A stretch of DNA of 64,000 nucleotides from NCBI GenBank assembly GCA_029251165.1, contig JAQXDW010000067.1, positions 177,661 through 241,660 of the forward strand, in the 5' to 3' direction. The stretch comes from Myxococcota bacterium. Lineage in GTDB: Bacteria; Myxococcota_A; UBA796. The translations under genes were made by a program, and so were the position numbers. This document shows positions 54,177 through 63,593 of this stretch, in pieces (position 1 is the first letter of the stretch; each line of letters begins with the position of its first letter). The notes under the pieces are model-generated. The model had not been told where the DNA came from, did not search any database, and was given only the letters and a program-made list of their open reading frames with translations.

Positions 54177-54898
54177 GGGATCACCGTCTTCTCCAGCCTG
54201 GACGCCGCGCCGCTCATCGCGAACCCGAGGAGGCCGATGCAGGCCATCCCGACCATCACCCCCTCCGTCTCTAAGATGAGCCGGTGCATCTGGATTCGGT
54301 AGCCCAGCCCGCTCTGGGCCCCGACAAGCTCCGCAGCGATGACGCTCGTCCAGGCAAGCCCAAGTCCCGTGCGCAGGGCCGCAGCGATCTGGGGTGCCGC
54401 AGCCGGGAGCCGGACCCGCAGCAGGGTCAGGCGGGAGGAGGCCTGGAGGCTCTTCGCGAGCTCCAGCCACTCCGGCGGGCACCGTGCCAGGGCGAGAGCA
54501 ACCTGGATGTAGATCGGGAAGAAGGCGCCGACAAACACGATGAACCATGCCGCCTTGTCGCCCAGTCCGAACCACAGAATCGACAGCGGAACCCAGGCAA
54601 TCGGTGGGATCGGACGGAGCAGCTCTAGCACCGATCGGATCGGCTCCCCTCCCCTGCCAGCAACCCCGGTCGCCACTCCAAGGCTCACCCCCAGCACTGC
54701 GGCGATGCTGTAGCCCACCGCGACTCGGCTGAGGCTGGCGAGGATGTCCGCCAGCAGGTCTCCACTCGCAAGCATCTCCGCGCCGGCCTCTGCGACCGTC
54801 AGCGGCCCGGGAAGGGTCGGGGAGTCCGCGGCCACAGCGCCGAGCTGCCACAGCAGCAGCGCGATGAAGAGGGCAGCGAGGGCACGCAGCCTACTCAA
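54167..54898 (-). CDS. ABC transporter permease (SsuC/TauC-like)
   Basis: 243 residues, six membrane helices. The EAA loop EWLELAKSLQASSRLTLLRVRLP is present before the last helices, which identifies the membrane subunit that contacts the ATPase. The start is a TTG at 54898 that overlaps the binding-protein stop by 8 nt. It belongs with the SBP upstream and ATPase downstream in one minus-strand operon. Confidence 0.9.
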   Translation of the reverse strand: MSRLRALAALFIALLLWQLGAVAADSPTLPGPLTVAEAGAEMLASGDLLADILASLSRVAVGYSIAAVLGVSLGVATGVAGRGGEPIRSVLELLRPIPPIAWVPLSILWFGLGDKAAWFIVFVGAFFPIYIQVALALARCPPEWLELAKSLQASSRLTLLRVRLPAAAPQIAAALRTGLGLAWTSVIAAELVGAQSGLGYRIQMHRLILETEGVMVGMACIGLLGFAMSGAASRLEKTVIPWR

Positions 54899-55931
54899 GC
54901 AGCTGCACGCTGCCGGGCGAGGGAACGGGGAGGTCTGTGGTCGCCTCGGTGCGAATCAGCGGCGCGACAACCACGGGAGCCTTGAGCAGCTGTGCCTCGA
55001 CCATGAAGTCCGCGGCGGCTTGCATGCCTGAGATGTCTTCTTCGGAGAGCGAGACCCGGATATCAGAGGCCTTTCCGACCTTGAGGTTGGGCTCAACACT
55101 GGCGGCGAGATCGAGGACCTCGACGTCGAACGGAAGCTTCGACTCTGCCTTGAACCACTGATTGGCCTGGGGAGCGTGCGCCCGGTACCACCCGTAGGCT
55201 TCCCGCATCGCGGTCATGAACCGACGATCGGCGTCGGGATTTGTCGCCACAAAGTCCTGGTCCATCACAACCACTGACGTCACAACGCCCGAGGCGATGG
55301 TCCGCACGACCTCGCGATGCTCCAGATCGGCGTAGGCAGGATCCCAGGCCGATCCAGCGTCGATGGCTCCCCAGCGTCCTTCCTCCGAGCCAGCTCCAAT
55401 GACCGAGATCAGCTCTTGGAGGCCGAGGTTGACTGCGTTGACATCGGCCTCTGGGTCGAGCCCGGCGGCACGGATTGCGGAGAGGGTCTCGCGGTGAGCA
55501 GCGGCACCAAACGGAATCGCGACGGTCTTCCCCGTCAGGTCTGCCGGTGCCTGAACCGAAGACTCTGGAGGGACAAAGGTGCCGACCCGGTTGTACATCA
55601 GCCGCCCGACCACCCGCCAGTCCTCGGCACGGCTCATCAGCGCAATGGCTGGTTGATCGGCGGTAAACAGAACATCGACCTCTCCAGCAAGGGCCCCCTC
55701 GTTGAGCGGTCCGCCATAGCTGAAGCCAACAAATTCAGGCTCGAAGCCGCTCTGACGGAGGATGTCGGTCTTCATCAGGATCACCGCGAGCTGTCCCTGG
55801 GTCGCCCAGGTGGTCTGCCAGCCGATCCGAATGGGCTGGAGCGTGGGCTCCTCAACCTCCACCTCTGCTGTGGGCTCCGAGAGGGGCTCAGAGGTCGTGC
55901 AGGACACAAATGTGAGCAGCGCGAGCAGCAT
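54891..55931 (-). CDS. ABC transporter substrate-binding lipoprotein (SsuA/NMT1-like)
   Basis: 346 residues. Lipobox TFVSC, then IRIGWQTTWATQGQLAVIL, the periplasmic-binding fold of the SsuA/TauA/NMT1 group, with GEVDVLFTADQPAIALM and VAIPFGAAAHRETL. The substrate may be a sulfonate, nitrate-like anion or a thiamine precursor; nothing nearby decides. RBS AAGGAG is eight bases before the ATG. It diverges from the nqr operon across a 212-nt spacer. Confidence 0.87.
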   Translation of the reverse strand: MLLALLTFVSCTTSEPLSEPTAEVEVEEPTLQPIRIGWQTTWATQGQLAVILMKTDILRQSGFEPEFVGFSYGGPLNEGALAGEVDVLFTADQPAIALMSRAEDWRVVGRLMYNRVGTFVPPESSVQAPADLTGKTVAIPFGAAAHRETLSAIRAAGLDPEADVNAVNLGLQELISVIGAGSEEGRWGAIDAGSAWDPAYADLEHREVVRTIASGVVTSVVVMDQDFVATNPDADRRFMTAMREAYGWYRAHAPQANQWFKAESKLPFDVEVLDLAASVEPNLKVGKASDIRVSLSEEDISGMQAAADFMVEAQLLKAPVVVAPLIRTEATTDLPVPSPGSVQLLE

Positions 55932-56067
55932 TGTCAGAACTCCTTGTCAGCGTCAGGCAAATACCCCGCCGGGAAGTTGACCGCGTACAAAACTCCCACA
56001 ACCAGCCATTATCCGGGCTTTACGTGTAGTTCCGAGCAGTAATATGACTCGGTAGTGCGGTTCACTG

Positions 56068-56095
56068 TTGAAAGGCTGCTGTTTCTCGATAGATA
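56068..56095 (+). promoter_or_regulatory. Possible promoter of the nqr operon
   Basis: TTGAAA at 56068-56073 and TAGATA at 56090-56095 are 16 nt apart, about 50 nt before the nqrA start. The -10 box matches consensus at only three positions. The AGGAGG ribosome binding site of nqrA is at 56128-56133. Confidence 0.35.
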
Positions 56096-56143
56096 AGTGA
56101 CCCCCTACTCGCCCCAAAACGGGTGCAGGAGGCATAAACAGGC

Positions 56144-57520
56144 ATGGCCCTACACAAGATCAAAAAGGGGCTGGATCTCCCGATTACCGGTTCCCCGGAG
56201 CAGACCATCTATGATGGTCCCCAGGTGGACTCGGTCGCCATTGTTGCCACTGACTTTGTGGGTATGAAACCCAAAATGCTCTGTCGGATTGGTGATGATG
56301 TTCAGCGGGGACAGCCCATCTTCGAAGACCGAAAGACTCCAGGAGTGCTTCACACCGCTCCCGGTGCTGGCAAGCTCGTCGCGATCAATCGCGGTGCGCG
56401 CCGAGTGCTGGAGAGCGTGGTCATCGAGCTGAGCGAAGCCGAGCGCAGCGGCCGCAATGACGAGCAGATCTCGTTTGCGTCCTACTCCGGACAGCCCGTC
56501 GCCGAGCTGGACCGAGAGCAGATCGTCGCGCTGCTGGTTGAGTCCGGACTCTGGACTGCGTTCCGTACTCGGCCTTACAGCAAGGTTCCCGAGATCGACA
56601 GCACCCCCAGCTCAATCTTCATCAACACCATGGACACCCGGCCACTGGCCGCGGACCCCGAGGCAATCATCGCTGAGCGCGATGGGGACTTCCAGAGCGG
56701 ACTCGCGGCGATCGCGAAGCTGTCTGGGCGGGTCTACCTCTGCAAGGCGTCGGGATCCTCCGTGCTCTCCGACACCGAGAGTGTGACCGTCGAGACCTTC
56801 GACGGCCCGCATCCTGCCGGTCTGCCCGGGACCCACATCCACACGCTGGATCCCGTCAGCCGTAAGAAGACCGTCTGGCACATCAACTACCAGGACATCC
56901 TGGCTGTCGGTGTGCTGTTCTCCTCCGGACAACTCGACGTCCGCAGGGTGGTGTCTCTTGCAGGACCGCCGGTCAAGAACGGCCGGCTGCTGCGGACCCG
57001 CATGGGCGCGAACCTCACGGTTCTCACCAGCGACGAGTACCCCGACGGAGAGCACCGGATCATCTCCGGTGACGTCCTCTCTGGACGCGCAGCAATGGGC
57101 GAAGTCCACGGGTTCCTCTCCCGCTATGACCTTCAGATCTCGGTCCTCAAAGAAGACCGAGAGCGAGAGTTCATCGGCTGGCTCCGGCCCGGTGCAAACA
57201 AGTTCACCACCGTTGGTACCTACCTCGGCGGCATGCTCGCGCGGCTCGGCGGACGCCGGTTCGCGTTCACCACCACCACCCACGGCGAGCACCGTGAGAT
57301 GGTGCCGCTGGGCATGTACGAGAAGGTGATGCCGCTGGACATCATCCCCACTTTCCTTCTCCGCTCCATCCTCGTTGAGGACACCGAGCGGGCGGAGAAG
57401 CTCGGTGCGCTTGAGCTTGCCCCGGAGGACCTCGGGCTCTGCTCCTTCGTCTGTCCCGGTAAGCAAGACTACGGCAACGACCTCGGCAACATCCTGGAAA
57501 CCATCCGGAAGGAGGGCTGA
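56144..57520 (+). CDS. nqrA: Na+-translocating NADH:quinone reductase subunit A
   Basis: 458 residues, standard length. Typical opening IKKGLDLPITGSPEQTI, then VGMKPKMLCRIGDDVQRGQPIFEDRKTPGV and HTAPGAGKLVAI, and the central LPGTHIHTLDPV. NqrA is the cytoplasmic subunit of the Nqr complex that contributes to the quinone site. It heads a complete operon in conserved order; its TGA overlaps the nqrB ATG (TGATG). Confidence 0.96.
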   Translation: MALHKIKKGLDLPITGSPEQTIYDGPQVDSVAIVATDFVGMKPKMLCRIGDDVQRGQPIFEDRKTPGVLHTAPGAGKLVAINRGARRVLESVVIELSEAERSGRNDEQISFASYSGQPVAELDREQIVALLVESGLWTAFRTRPYSKVPEIDSTPSSIFINTMDTRPLAADPEAIIAERDGDFQSGLAAIAKLSGRVYLCKASGSSVLSDTESVTVETFDGPHPAGLPGTHIHTLDPVSRKKTVWHINYQDILAVGVLFSSGQLDVRRVVSLAGPPVKNGRLLRTRMGANLTVLTSDEYPDGEHRIISGDVLSGRAAMGEVHGFLSRYDLQISVLKEDREREFIGWLRPGANKFTTVGTYLGGMLARLGGRRFAFTTTTHGEHREMVPLGMYEKVMPLDIIPTFLLRSILVEDTERAEKLGALELAPEDLGLCSFVCPGKQDYGNDLGNILETIRKEG

Positions 57521-58806
57521 TGCAGTTCATTCGCAAGATGCTCGACGACCAGCACCATCACTTCGCGAAGGGTGGCAAGCTCGAGCGCTTCTACTACCTG
57601 TTTGAGGCTCAGGACACGATCCTGTTCACGCCGGGTCTGGTGACCAAGACCGCCTCTCACGTCAGAGATGCTCTCGATCAGAAGCGCATGATGATCACCG
57701 TCGTCGCGGCGCTGCTCCCCTGCTTTCTGATGGCGTTCTTCAACACCGGCTACCAGGCCAACTCCGCAGTCGCCTTCGGTGCAGAGCCGATCGGTGACTG
57801 GCGCTCAGCCATCTATGAGTCGCTGGGCTTCGCGGTCGCCGCCTCAGGCGCAGACGTGTCGTTCTTCACCCTGGAGAACTTCGTCTACGGCTTCATCTTC
57901 TTCGTCCCGGTCTACGCCGTGACGATGGCGGTCGGTGGATTCTGGGAGGTGCTGTTCAGCACCATCCGTCGCCACCCGGTCACGGAAGGCTTCCTGGTCA
58001 CCGGTGCCCTCATCCCGCTGATCATGCCGCCCTCCATCCCGCTCTGGCAGGTCGCACTGGCCACCAGCTTCGGCGTGGTGATCGGCAAGGAGATCTTCGG
58101 CGGCGTCGGCATGAACATCCTCAACCCGGCGCTCACCGCCCGGGCGTTCCTGTTCTTCGCATACCCCGCGCAGATCTCCGGTGATGGCCCCTGGCTGCCG
58201 TTTGCACCGGACTCCATCGAGAGTGCCGCTGGCGGCATCGCCTCGCTGCCCGATGCAAGCTCTGGTGCAACCTACCTGTCGCTGATGGCCAACAAGGAGG
58301 GCTTCGTTCAGGCCCTCCCGGGTGTCGGTAGTACGGAGTGGATGACCGCTTTCCTCGGCCTCATCCCAGGCTCCATGGGAGAGACCTCGACCCTCGCCTG
58401 CCTCATCGGCGCGACGGTCCTCATCGGCTCCAAGATCGGCTCCTGGCGCACGATGCTCGGAATCGTTGGTGGCACCGTCGTCATGGCGCTGCTGCTCAAT
58501 GTCATCGGCTCAGACACCAACCCGATGTTCCATGTCCCGTTCTGGTGGCACTTTGTCATCGGCGGCTGGGCCTTCGGAGCGGTCTTCATGGCGACCGACC
58601 CGGTCTCCTCGCCGTTCACTGAGACAGGCAAGCTGCTCTACGGCTTCTCCATCGGCGTCCTCGTCGTTCTCGTTCGCTGCATCAACCCGGCATACGCCGA
58701 GGGTATGATGCTCGCCATCCTGTTCATGAACATGTTCGCGCCCCTGCTCGATCACTTCATCGTCCAGGCGAACATCAAACGTAGGGAGAAGCGAAGTGTC
58801 GCGTAG
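57520..58806 (+). CDS. nqrB: Na+-translocating NADH:quinone reductase subunit B
   Basis: 428 residues, about ten membrane helices. The covalent FMN attachment motif SGAT is present in DASSGATYLSLMANKEG at about residue 245, together with NPALTARAFLFFAYP and the ATDPVSSPFTETGKLLYG segment that shares ancestry with RnfD. It carries FMN and riboflavin and part of the sodium path. The 3' end overlaps nqrC by 11 nt. FMN would be attached by the ApbE encoded downstream. Confidence 0.96.
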   Translation: MQFIRKMLDDQHHHFAKGGKLERFYYLFEAQDTILFTPGLVTKTASHVRDALDQKRMMITVVAALLPCFLMAFFNTGYQANSAVAFGAEPIGDWRSAIYESLGFAVAASGADVSFFTLENFVYGFIFFVPVYAVTMAVGGFWEVLFSTIRRHPVTEGFLVTGALIPLIMPPSIPLWQVALATSFGVVIGKEIFGGVGMNILNPALTARAFLFFAYPAQISGDGPWLPFAPDSIESAAGGIASLPDASSGATYLSLMANKEGFVQALPGVGSTEWMTAFLGLIPGSMGETSTLACLIGATVLIGSKIGSWRTMLGIVGGTVVMALLLNVIGSDTNPMFHVPFWWHFVIGGWAFGAVFMATDPVSSPFTETGKLLYGFSIGVLVVLVRCINPAYAEGMMLAILFMNMFAPLLDHFIVQANIKRREKRSVA

Positions 58807-59584
58807 CAACAGCTATATCGTCGGCTTTGCCGCCACAATCTGCGTAATCTGCTCGGTCTTCGTCTCTGGTGCTGCGGTCTCTCTTAAAGAGCGACAGGTC
58901 ACCAACAAGATCCTCGACCGGCAGAAGAACGTGCTCTCAGTGGCGGACACCGAGAAGTTCACCCCCGATACCCTGAAGGCGATGACCTCTGATGAGGTCG
59001 ACCAGGCCTTCTCCGATGGAATTCGTGCGCGGATCGTCAACCTGGAGACCGGCGAGTACGTCGATGATGTCTCCGGGATGGACGCCAACACCTACGACCA
59101 GCAGCGCGCACTGCTCGACGCGGCTCTCTCTCACGAGGCCCCGAGCAATGCCGCCAAGGTCCTGCGAATGCCCAACCACGCCCTGGTCTACCAGGTCGTC
59201 GAGAGCGACAAGGTGACCACCCTGATCCTTCCTGTAGAAGGCAAGGGTCTCTGGTCAACGCTCTACGGCTTCATCGCCCTGGACAACGACACCACCACCA
59301 TCAAGGGCCTCACCTTCTACCAGCACGGCGAGACGCCCGGGCTCGGTGGAGAGGTCGACAACCCCACCTGGAAGGCCAAGTGGCCGGGTAAGAAGGCATT
59401 TGACGAACAGTGGGCCCCCAAGGTCAACGTCGCCAAGAGCACCTCCAGAGACGCGACCTACCAGGTCGACGGGCTCTCCGGTGCGACCCTCACCTCTCGC
59501 GGGGTGACGTACCTCGTGCAGTTCTGGCTGGGCGACGAAGCCTTCGGCCCCTATCTCAAGAACTTCCGCGAAACCGGAGCGTGA
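58796..59584 (+). CDS. nqrC: Na+-translocating NADH:quinone reductase subunit C
   Basis: 262 residues. One N-terminal membrane segment (IVGFAATICVICSVFVSGA), then the periplasmic FMN-binding domain with the attachment motif SGAT in VDGLSGATLTSRGV at about residue 225 and the GETPGLGGEVDNPTW segment. It begins at a GTG overlapping nqrB. FMN is bound by phosphoester to the Thr of SGAT. Confidence 0.95.
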   Translation: MSRSNSYIVGFAATICVICSVFVSGAAVSLKERQVTNKILDRQKNVLSVADTEKFTPDTLKAMTSDEVDQAFSDGIRARIVNLETGEYVDDVSGMDANTYDQQRALLDAALSHEAPSNAAKVLRMPNHALVYQVVESDKVTTLILPVEGKGLWSTLYGFIALDNDTTTIKGLTFYQHGETPGLGGEVDNPTWKAKWPGKKAFDEQWAPKVNVAKSTSRDATYQVDGLSGATLTSRGVTYLVQFWLGDEAFGPYLKNFRETGA

Positions 59585-59587
59585 TCA

Positions 59588-60211
59588 GTGGCCGCCAATG
59601 ATCGTGAGGTCCTGCTCGACCCACTCTTCAACAACAACCCCATCGCCCTTCAGGTTCTCGGAATCTGCTCGGCGCTGGCCGTCACAACGAAGATGGACAC
59701 TGCGCTGGTCATGTGTATCGCCCTTACGGCGGTGCTCACCCTCTCCAACCTGTCCATCAGCCTGATTCGGAACTACATCCCCCCGTCGATCCGGATCATC
59801 GTCCAGCTGACCATCATCGCCAGCCTGGTCATCATCACCGACCAGTTCCTCAAGGCGTTCCTGTTTGACATCTCCAAGCAGCTGTCCGTCTTTGTCGGGC
59901 TGATCATCACCAACTGCATTGTCATGGGGCGTGCAGAAGCCTTCGCGATGCAGAACGGCCCCAAGCTGTCCATCCTCGATGGCTTCGGCAACGGCCTGGG
60001 CTACAGCCTGGTGCTGGTCTTGGTGGCCTTCTTCCGAGAGCTGTTCGGCTCCGGGAGCCTGTTTGGGGTCGTGCTGCTCAAGCCGATCACTTCGGGCGGC
60101 TGGTACAACCCCAACGGTCTGATGGTGCTCTCGCCGGGCGCCTTCTTCATCATCGGACTCGGCATCTGGGCACTTCGTGCCTGGAAGACCGACCAGATCG
60201 AGGATGAGTAG
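59588..60211 (+). CDS. nqrD: Na+-translocating NADH:quinone reductase subunit D
   Basis: 207 residues, six membrane helices. The segments [20 protein letters not shown] and [19 protein letters not shown] are the conserved half-channel motifs shared with NqrE and RnfA/E; one conserved Cys is in the first helix pair (GICSALA) and another in TNCIVMG, which in the enzyme help bind an intramembrane iron centre. GTG start, three bases after nqrC. Confidence 0.95.
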   Translation: MAANDREVLLDPLFNNNPIALQVLGICSALAVTTKMDTALVMCIALTAVLTLSNLSISLIRNYIPPSIRIIVQLTIIASLVIITDQFLKAFLFDISKQLSVFVGLIITNCIVMGRAEAFAMQNGPKLSILDGFGNGLGYSLVLVLVAFFRELFGSGSLFGVVLLKPITSGGWYNPNGLMVLSPGAFFIIGLGIWALRAWKTDQIEDE

Positions 60212-60213
60212 CC

Positions 60214-60831
60214 ATGCTTGAACATCTCCTAAGCCTGTTTGTGAAGGCTGCCTTTATCGAGAACATGGCCCTGGCCTTCTTCCTCGGTATGTGCTCCTTC
60301 CTCGCAGTCAGCAAGAAGGTCGATACCGCTATCGGCCTCGGCGGCGCGGTCATCTTCGTTCTCGGAATGACCTGCCCGATCAACTTCCTGCTGTACAAGT
60401 TCCTGCTCGCTGAGGGGGCGCTCGCTTGGGCTCATCCCGATCTCGCAAGCGTCGATCTCTCCTTCCTCAACTTCCTCTGCTTCATCGGCTCGATTGCGGC
60501 CATGGTTCAGATCGTTGAGATGGCGCTCGACCGCTTCGCCCCTGCGCTCTACAACGCGCTCGGAGTCTTCTTGCCGCTCATCGCGGTGAACTGCGCCATC
60601 CTCGGCGCCTCGCTGTTCATCGTCGAGCGCAACTATGACTTCGTCGAGAGCACGGTCTTCGGACTTGGCTCCGGTATCGGCTGGGCGCTCGCGGTCATCG
60701 CGCTCGCCGCGATTCGCGAGAAGATGCGCTACAGCAACGTGCCTCCGGCCCTCCGCGGCCTGGGCATGACCTTCATCCTCACTGGCCTCATGGCGATTGG
60801 CTTCATGGCCTTCGCCGGAATCCAGCTCTAA
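60214..60831 (+). CDS. nqrE: Na+-translocating NADH:quinone reductase subunit E
   Basis: 205 residues, six membrane helices, inverted-topology partner of Nqr[20 protein letters not shown] and [19 protein letters not shown] carry the two Cys paired with those in NqrD. The gene follows nqrD by two bases. Together they form the intramembrane Fe site and the vestibule for sodium. Confidence 0.95.
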   Translation: MLEHLLSLFVKAAFIENMALAFFLGMCSFLAVSKKVDTAIGLGGAVIFVLGMTCPINFLLYKFLLAEGALAWAHPDLASVDLSFLNFLCFIGSIAAMVQIVEMALDRFAPALYNALGVFLPLIAVNCAILGASLFIVERNYDFVESTVFGLGSGIGWALAVIALAAIREKMRYSNVPPALRGLGMTFILTGLMAIGFMAFAGIQL

Positions 60832-60850
60832 AGACCACAGGGGATTCGAA

Positions 60851-62134
60851 ATGGTTCAGATCTTCATCCTCGGTGTTGTCATCTTCACCGTGGTCGTCGT
60901 CGCTCTGGTTCTCGTTCTGATGGTCGCAAAGACCCGCCTGGTTAACTCCGAGGCGGTCACGATCCATGTCAACGAGAGTCCTGAGCTGTCGTTTCAGGCA
61001 CCGGCCGGCGACACCCTCCTGAACATCCTGGCGAACCAGAAGATGTTCATCCCCTCCGCCTGCGGCGGTAAGGGCTCGTGCGGCGTCTGCAAAGTAGACG
61101 TTCATGACGGTGGTGGCGCAATGCTCCCCACCGAGACCAGCCACATCACCAAGGGCGAGGCTCGTCAAGGCTGCCGACTGGCGTGCCAGCTCAAGGTCAA
61201 GAACGACATCTACATCGAGCTTGAGCCCGAGCTGTTCAGCATCAAGAAGTGGGACTGTACAGTCAAGAGCAACGACGGCGTGGCGACCTTCATCAAGGAG
61301 TTCATCATCTCTCTCCCCGAGGGCGAGAGTGTGCCATTCCGTGCAGGTGGCTACATCCAGATCGAGTGCCCGGCCCACGTCCAGAAGTACAGCGACTTCG
61401 ACATCGAAGACGAGTACCGTGAGGACTGGGACAAGTTCAACATGTGGGACATCGTCTCCAAGGTGGACACCCCGGTCACCCGTGCCTACTCGATGGCCAA
61501 CTACCCCGAAGAGCTCGGCATCATCATGCTCAACGTCCGCGTTGCGTCCCCGCCGTGGGATCGCAAGGCGAACAAGTTCATGGACGTGCCTCCCGGCAAG
61601 ATGTCTTCGTTCATCTATGGCCGCAAGCAGGGCGATGAGGTCGTCATCTCGGGTCCCTATGGTGAGTTCTTCGCCAAGGACACCGACAACGAGATGGTGT
61701 TCATCGGCGGTGGTGCCGGCATGGCTCCGATGCGCAGCCACATCTTCGACCAGTTCCACCGCATCAAGACCGACCGCAAGGTCAGCTTCTGGTACGGTGC
61801 GCGCTCTTTCCGCGAGGCCTTCTACCTCGAAGACTTCGACGGCATTCAGCGCGAGAACGAGAACTTCGTCTGGCACGTCGCCTTGTCCTCACCGATTGAG
61901 GCGGATGACTGGGAGAACCCAGAGTCCGATGCGCGCAAGTCTCTCGGCTGCAAGCAGGGCTACACCGGCTTCATTCACCTCGTCCTACTTGAGAACTACC
62001 TCAAGCATCATGAGGCTCCCGAAGACTGCGAGTACTACCTCTGCGGTCCGCCGATGATGAACAAGGCAGTCGTAGACATGCTCGACAACCTGGGTGTCGA
62101 GCCTGAGAACATCATGCTCGACGACTTCGGCTGA
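60851..62134 (+). CDS. nqrF: Na+-translocating NADH:quinone reductase subunit F
   Basis: 427 residues. One N-terminal membrane helix ([20 protein letters not shown]), a [2Fe-2S] ferredoxin domain ([16 protein letters not shown] then GCRLACQ), an FAD-binding domain with RAYSMANYP and an NADH-binding domain with [14 protein letters not shown] and [10 protein letters not shown]. It is the entry point of electrons from NADH. The ATG at 60851 is used; the longer frame overlaps nqrE and is unsupported. Confidence 0.96.
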   Translation: MVQIFILGVVIFTVVVVALVLVLMVAKTRLVNSEAVTIHVNESPELSFQAPAGDTLLNILANQKMFIPSACGGKGSCGVCKVDVHDGGGAMLPTETSHITKGEARQGCRLACQLKVKNDIYIELEPELFSIKKWDCTVKSNDGVATFIKEFIISLPEGESVPFRAGGYIQIECPAHVQKYSDFDIEDEYREDWDKFNMWDIVSKVDTPVTRAYSMANYPEELGIIMLNVRVASPPWDRKANKFMDVPPGKMSSFIYGRKQGDEVVISGPYGEFFAKDTDNEMVFIGGGAGMAPMRSHIFDQFHRIKTDRKVSFWYGARSFREAFYLEDFDGIQRENENFVWHVALSSPIEADDWENPESDARKSLGCKQGYTGFIHLVLLENYLKHHEAPEDCEYYLCGPPMMNKAVVDMLDNLGVEPENIMLDDFG

Positions 62135-62154
62135 GCCGTTCGAGATACGTTCAC

Positions 62155-62187
62155 CTCGCCCGCACATCGATCCGGTGTGCGGGCGAG
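62155..62187 (+). terminator. Perfect 12-bp inverted repeat between nqrF and apbE
   Basis: CTCGCCCGCACA and TGTGCGGGCGAG flank a 9-nt loop, followed by CTTGCTTCT. The stem is very stable. It could terminate part of the nqr transcripts or stabilise the nqr mRNA 3' end, lowering apbE expression relative to the structural subunits. Confidence 0.7.
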
Positions 62188-62205
62188 CTTGCTTCTGGAG
62201 ATTCG

Positions 62206-63303
62206 ATGGCTCCCCCCGCCCCCCGTACACGCCCGCTCCGCGCCTTCATCCTCCCGGCCTTGTTCGTCGGCACCCTGTTCTTCATGCTCTTCCAGCGTCG
62301 AGCCCCGAGCACGGCGATCCCTGAGCGCCACCAGATAGCCGTCGGTGGAGACATCATGGGGACGACCTGGTCGGTGAAGGTCATCGACGATGAGAGGCTC
62401 GCGCCAGAGCAGGAGCTCGCCCTCGAGCTGACCCTCGGCAACACCCTGGAGCGAGTCAACAGCGCAATGTCGACCTGGCTGGAAGACTCCGAGCTGTCCC
62501 GCTTCAACCAGCATGCCTCCACAGAGCCCTTCCCCCTCTCTGAGGAGACCCTCACCGTGCTCCGGGCCGCGCAGTCCGTCAGCACGAAGAGCAGCGGCGC
62601 CTTCGACATCACCATCGCGCCTGTGGTCGAGGCGTGGGGCTTTGGGGTAGACGACCCCCTGCGTGGTCCCACAGACGCTGAGGCAGCCATCCTGATGGCG
62701 TCTGTGGGCATGGAGAAGCTCACCATCGACGACGACGCTGGCTCGGTCACCAAGGCGAGTCCAGAGCTGACCATCGATCTCTCCGCGATCGCCAAGGGAT
62801 ACGGCGTCGACGTGGTCGCTGAGACGCTGGAGAAGCTCGGCTACACCGAGTACCTCGTCGAGGTCGGCGGAGAGATTCGGGCTCAAGGGCGCAACGCGCG
62901 CGAGGTGCTCTGGCAGATCGGCATCGAGCAGCCGGATGCCGAGCGGGGTGCCCTGCACAGCGTGCTCCCGCTGGACAACACCGCCATGGCGACGTCAGGA
63001 GACTACCGCAACTACATCGAGCAGGATGGTGTTCGGATCTCCCACACCATCGATGCCCGAACCGGTCGACCGATCACCCACACGCTCGCATCGGTCACGG
63101 TGCTCCATGACAGCGCGATGACCGCCGACGCCCTGGCGACCGCCATCAATGTGCTCGGCCCAGAGGACGGCCATGCCTTAGCGGAGTCGATGAACCTCCC
63201 GGTGCTGATGCTCATCCGCACTGCGCCGGGTGAATTCTCAGAGAAGACCAGCACGGCGTTCACAGCCTACCGGGTTACGCACCCCTCCCCTGTGCAGGAG
63301 TAG
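62206..63303 (+). CDS. apbE: FAD:protein FMN transferase ApbE
   Basis: 365 residues. Membrane anchor at the N-terminus (FILPALFVGTLFFMLF), then the ApbE core: GDIMGTTWSVKV, STWLEDSELSRFN, VEVGGEIRAQG and SHTIDARTGRPITH with the metal/FAD site. It transfers FMN from FAD to the Thr of SGAT in NqrB and NqrC in the periplasm, which explains its place after the nqr genes. RBS GGAG is six bases before the ATG. Confidence 0.94.
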   Translation: MAPPAPRTRPLRAFILPALFVGTLFFMLFQRRAPSTAIPERHQIAVGGDIMGTTWSVKVIDDERLAPEQELALELTLGNTLERVNSAMSTWLEDSELSRFNQHASTEPFPLSEETLTVLRAAQSVSTKSSGAFDITIAPVVEAWGFGVDDPLRGPTDAEAAILMASVGMEKLTIDDDAGSVTKASPELTIDLSAIAKGYGVDVVAETLEKLGYTEYLVEVGGEIRAQGRNAREVLWQIGIEQPDAERGALHSVLPLDNTAMATSGDYRNYIEQDGVRISHTIDARTGRPITHTLASVTVLHDSAMTADALATAINVLGPEDGHALAESMNLPVLMLIRTAPGEFSEKTSTAFTAYRVTHPSPVQE

Positions 63304-63306
63304 GCC

Positions 63307-63510
63307 ATGGCGACCATGATTCTGACCGCTGTAGCTTTCGGCCTGATCGCTGTTGCGATGGGGATCGGCCTGATCCTGGGCGGCTCTCCGCTGAAAGGGT
63401 CCTGTGGTGGAAAGGGTGGCCCGGAGTGCATCTGTGATGCCTTCGAGCAGGCCAAGTGCCGTGCGCGAGACAAAATGCTCGCCGAGATCGCAGGCAAGCA
63501 GACCGGCTGA
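63307..63510 (+). CDS. nqrM: Nqr maturation protein NqrM (DUF539)
   Basis: 67 residues. One membrane helix followed by a short Cys-rich segment (KGSCGGKGGPECICDAFEQAKC) that fits the NqrM family. NqrM is needed to build the iron centre between the four Cys of NqrD and NqrE. It follows apbE by three bases, so the whole Nqr assembly machinery is in one operon. Confidence 0.92.
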   Translation: MATMILTAVAFGLIAVAMGIGLILGGSPLKGSCGGKGGPECICDAFEQAKCRARDKMLAEIAGKQTG

Positions 63511-63593
63511 ACCTCACATCGACGTCACATCCAGATCGGAAGAAGCGAATCTCCCGCCAGGGCTGGTAGACTGGGCTTTCCCCGGAGTCTGAA

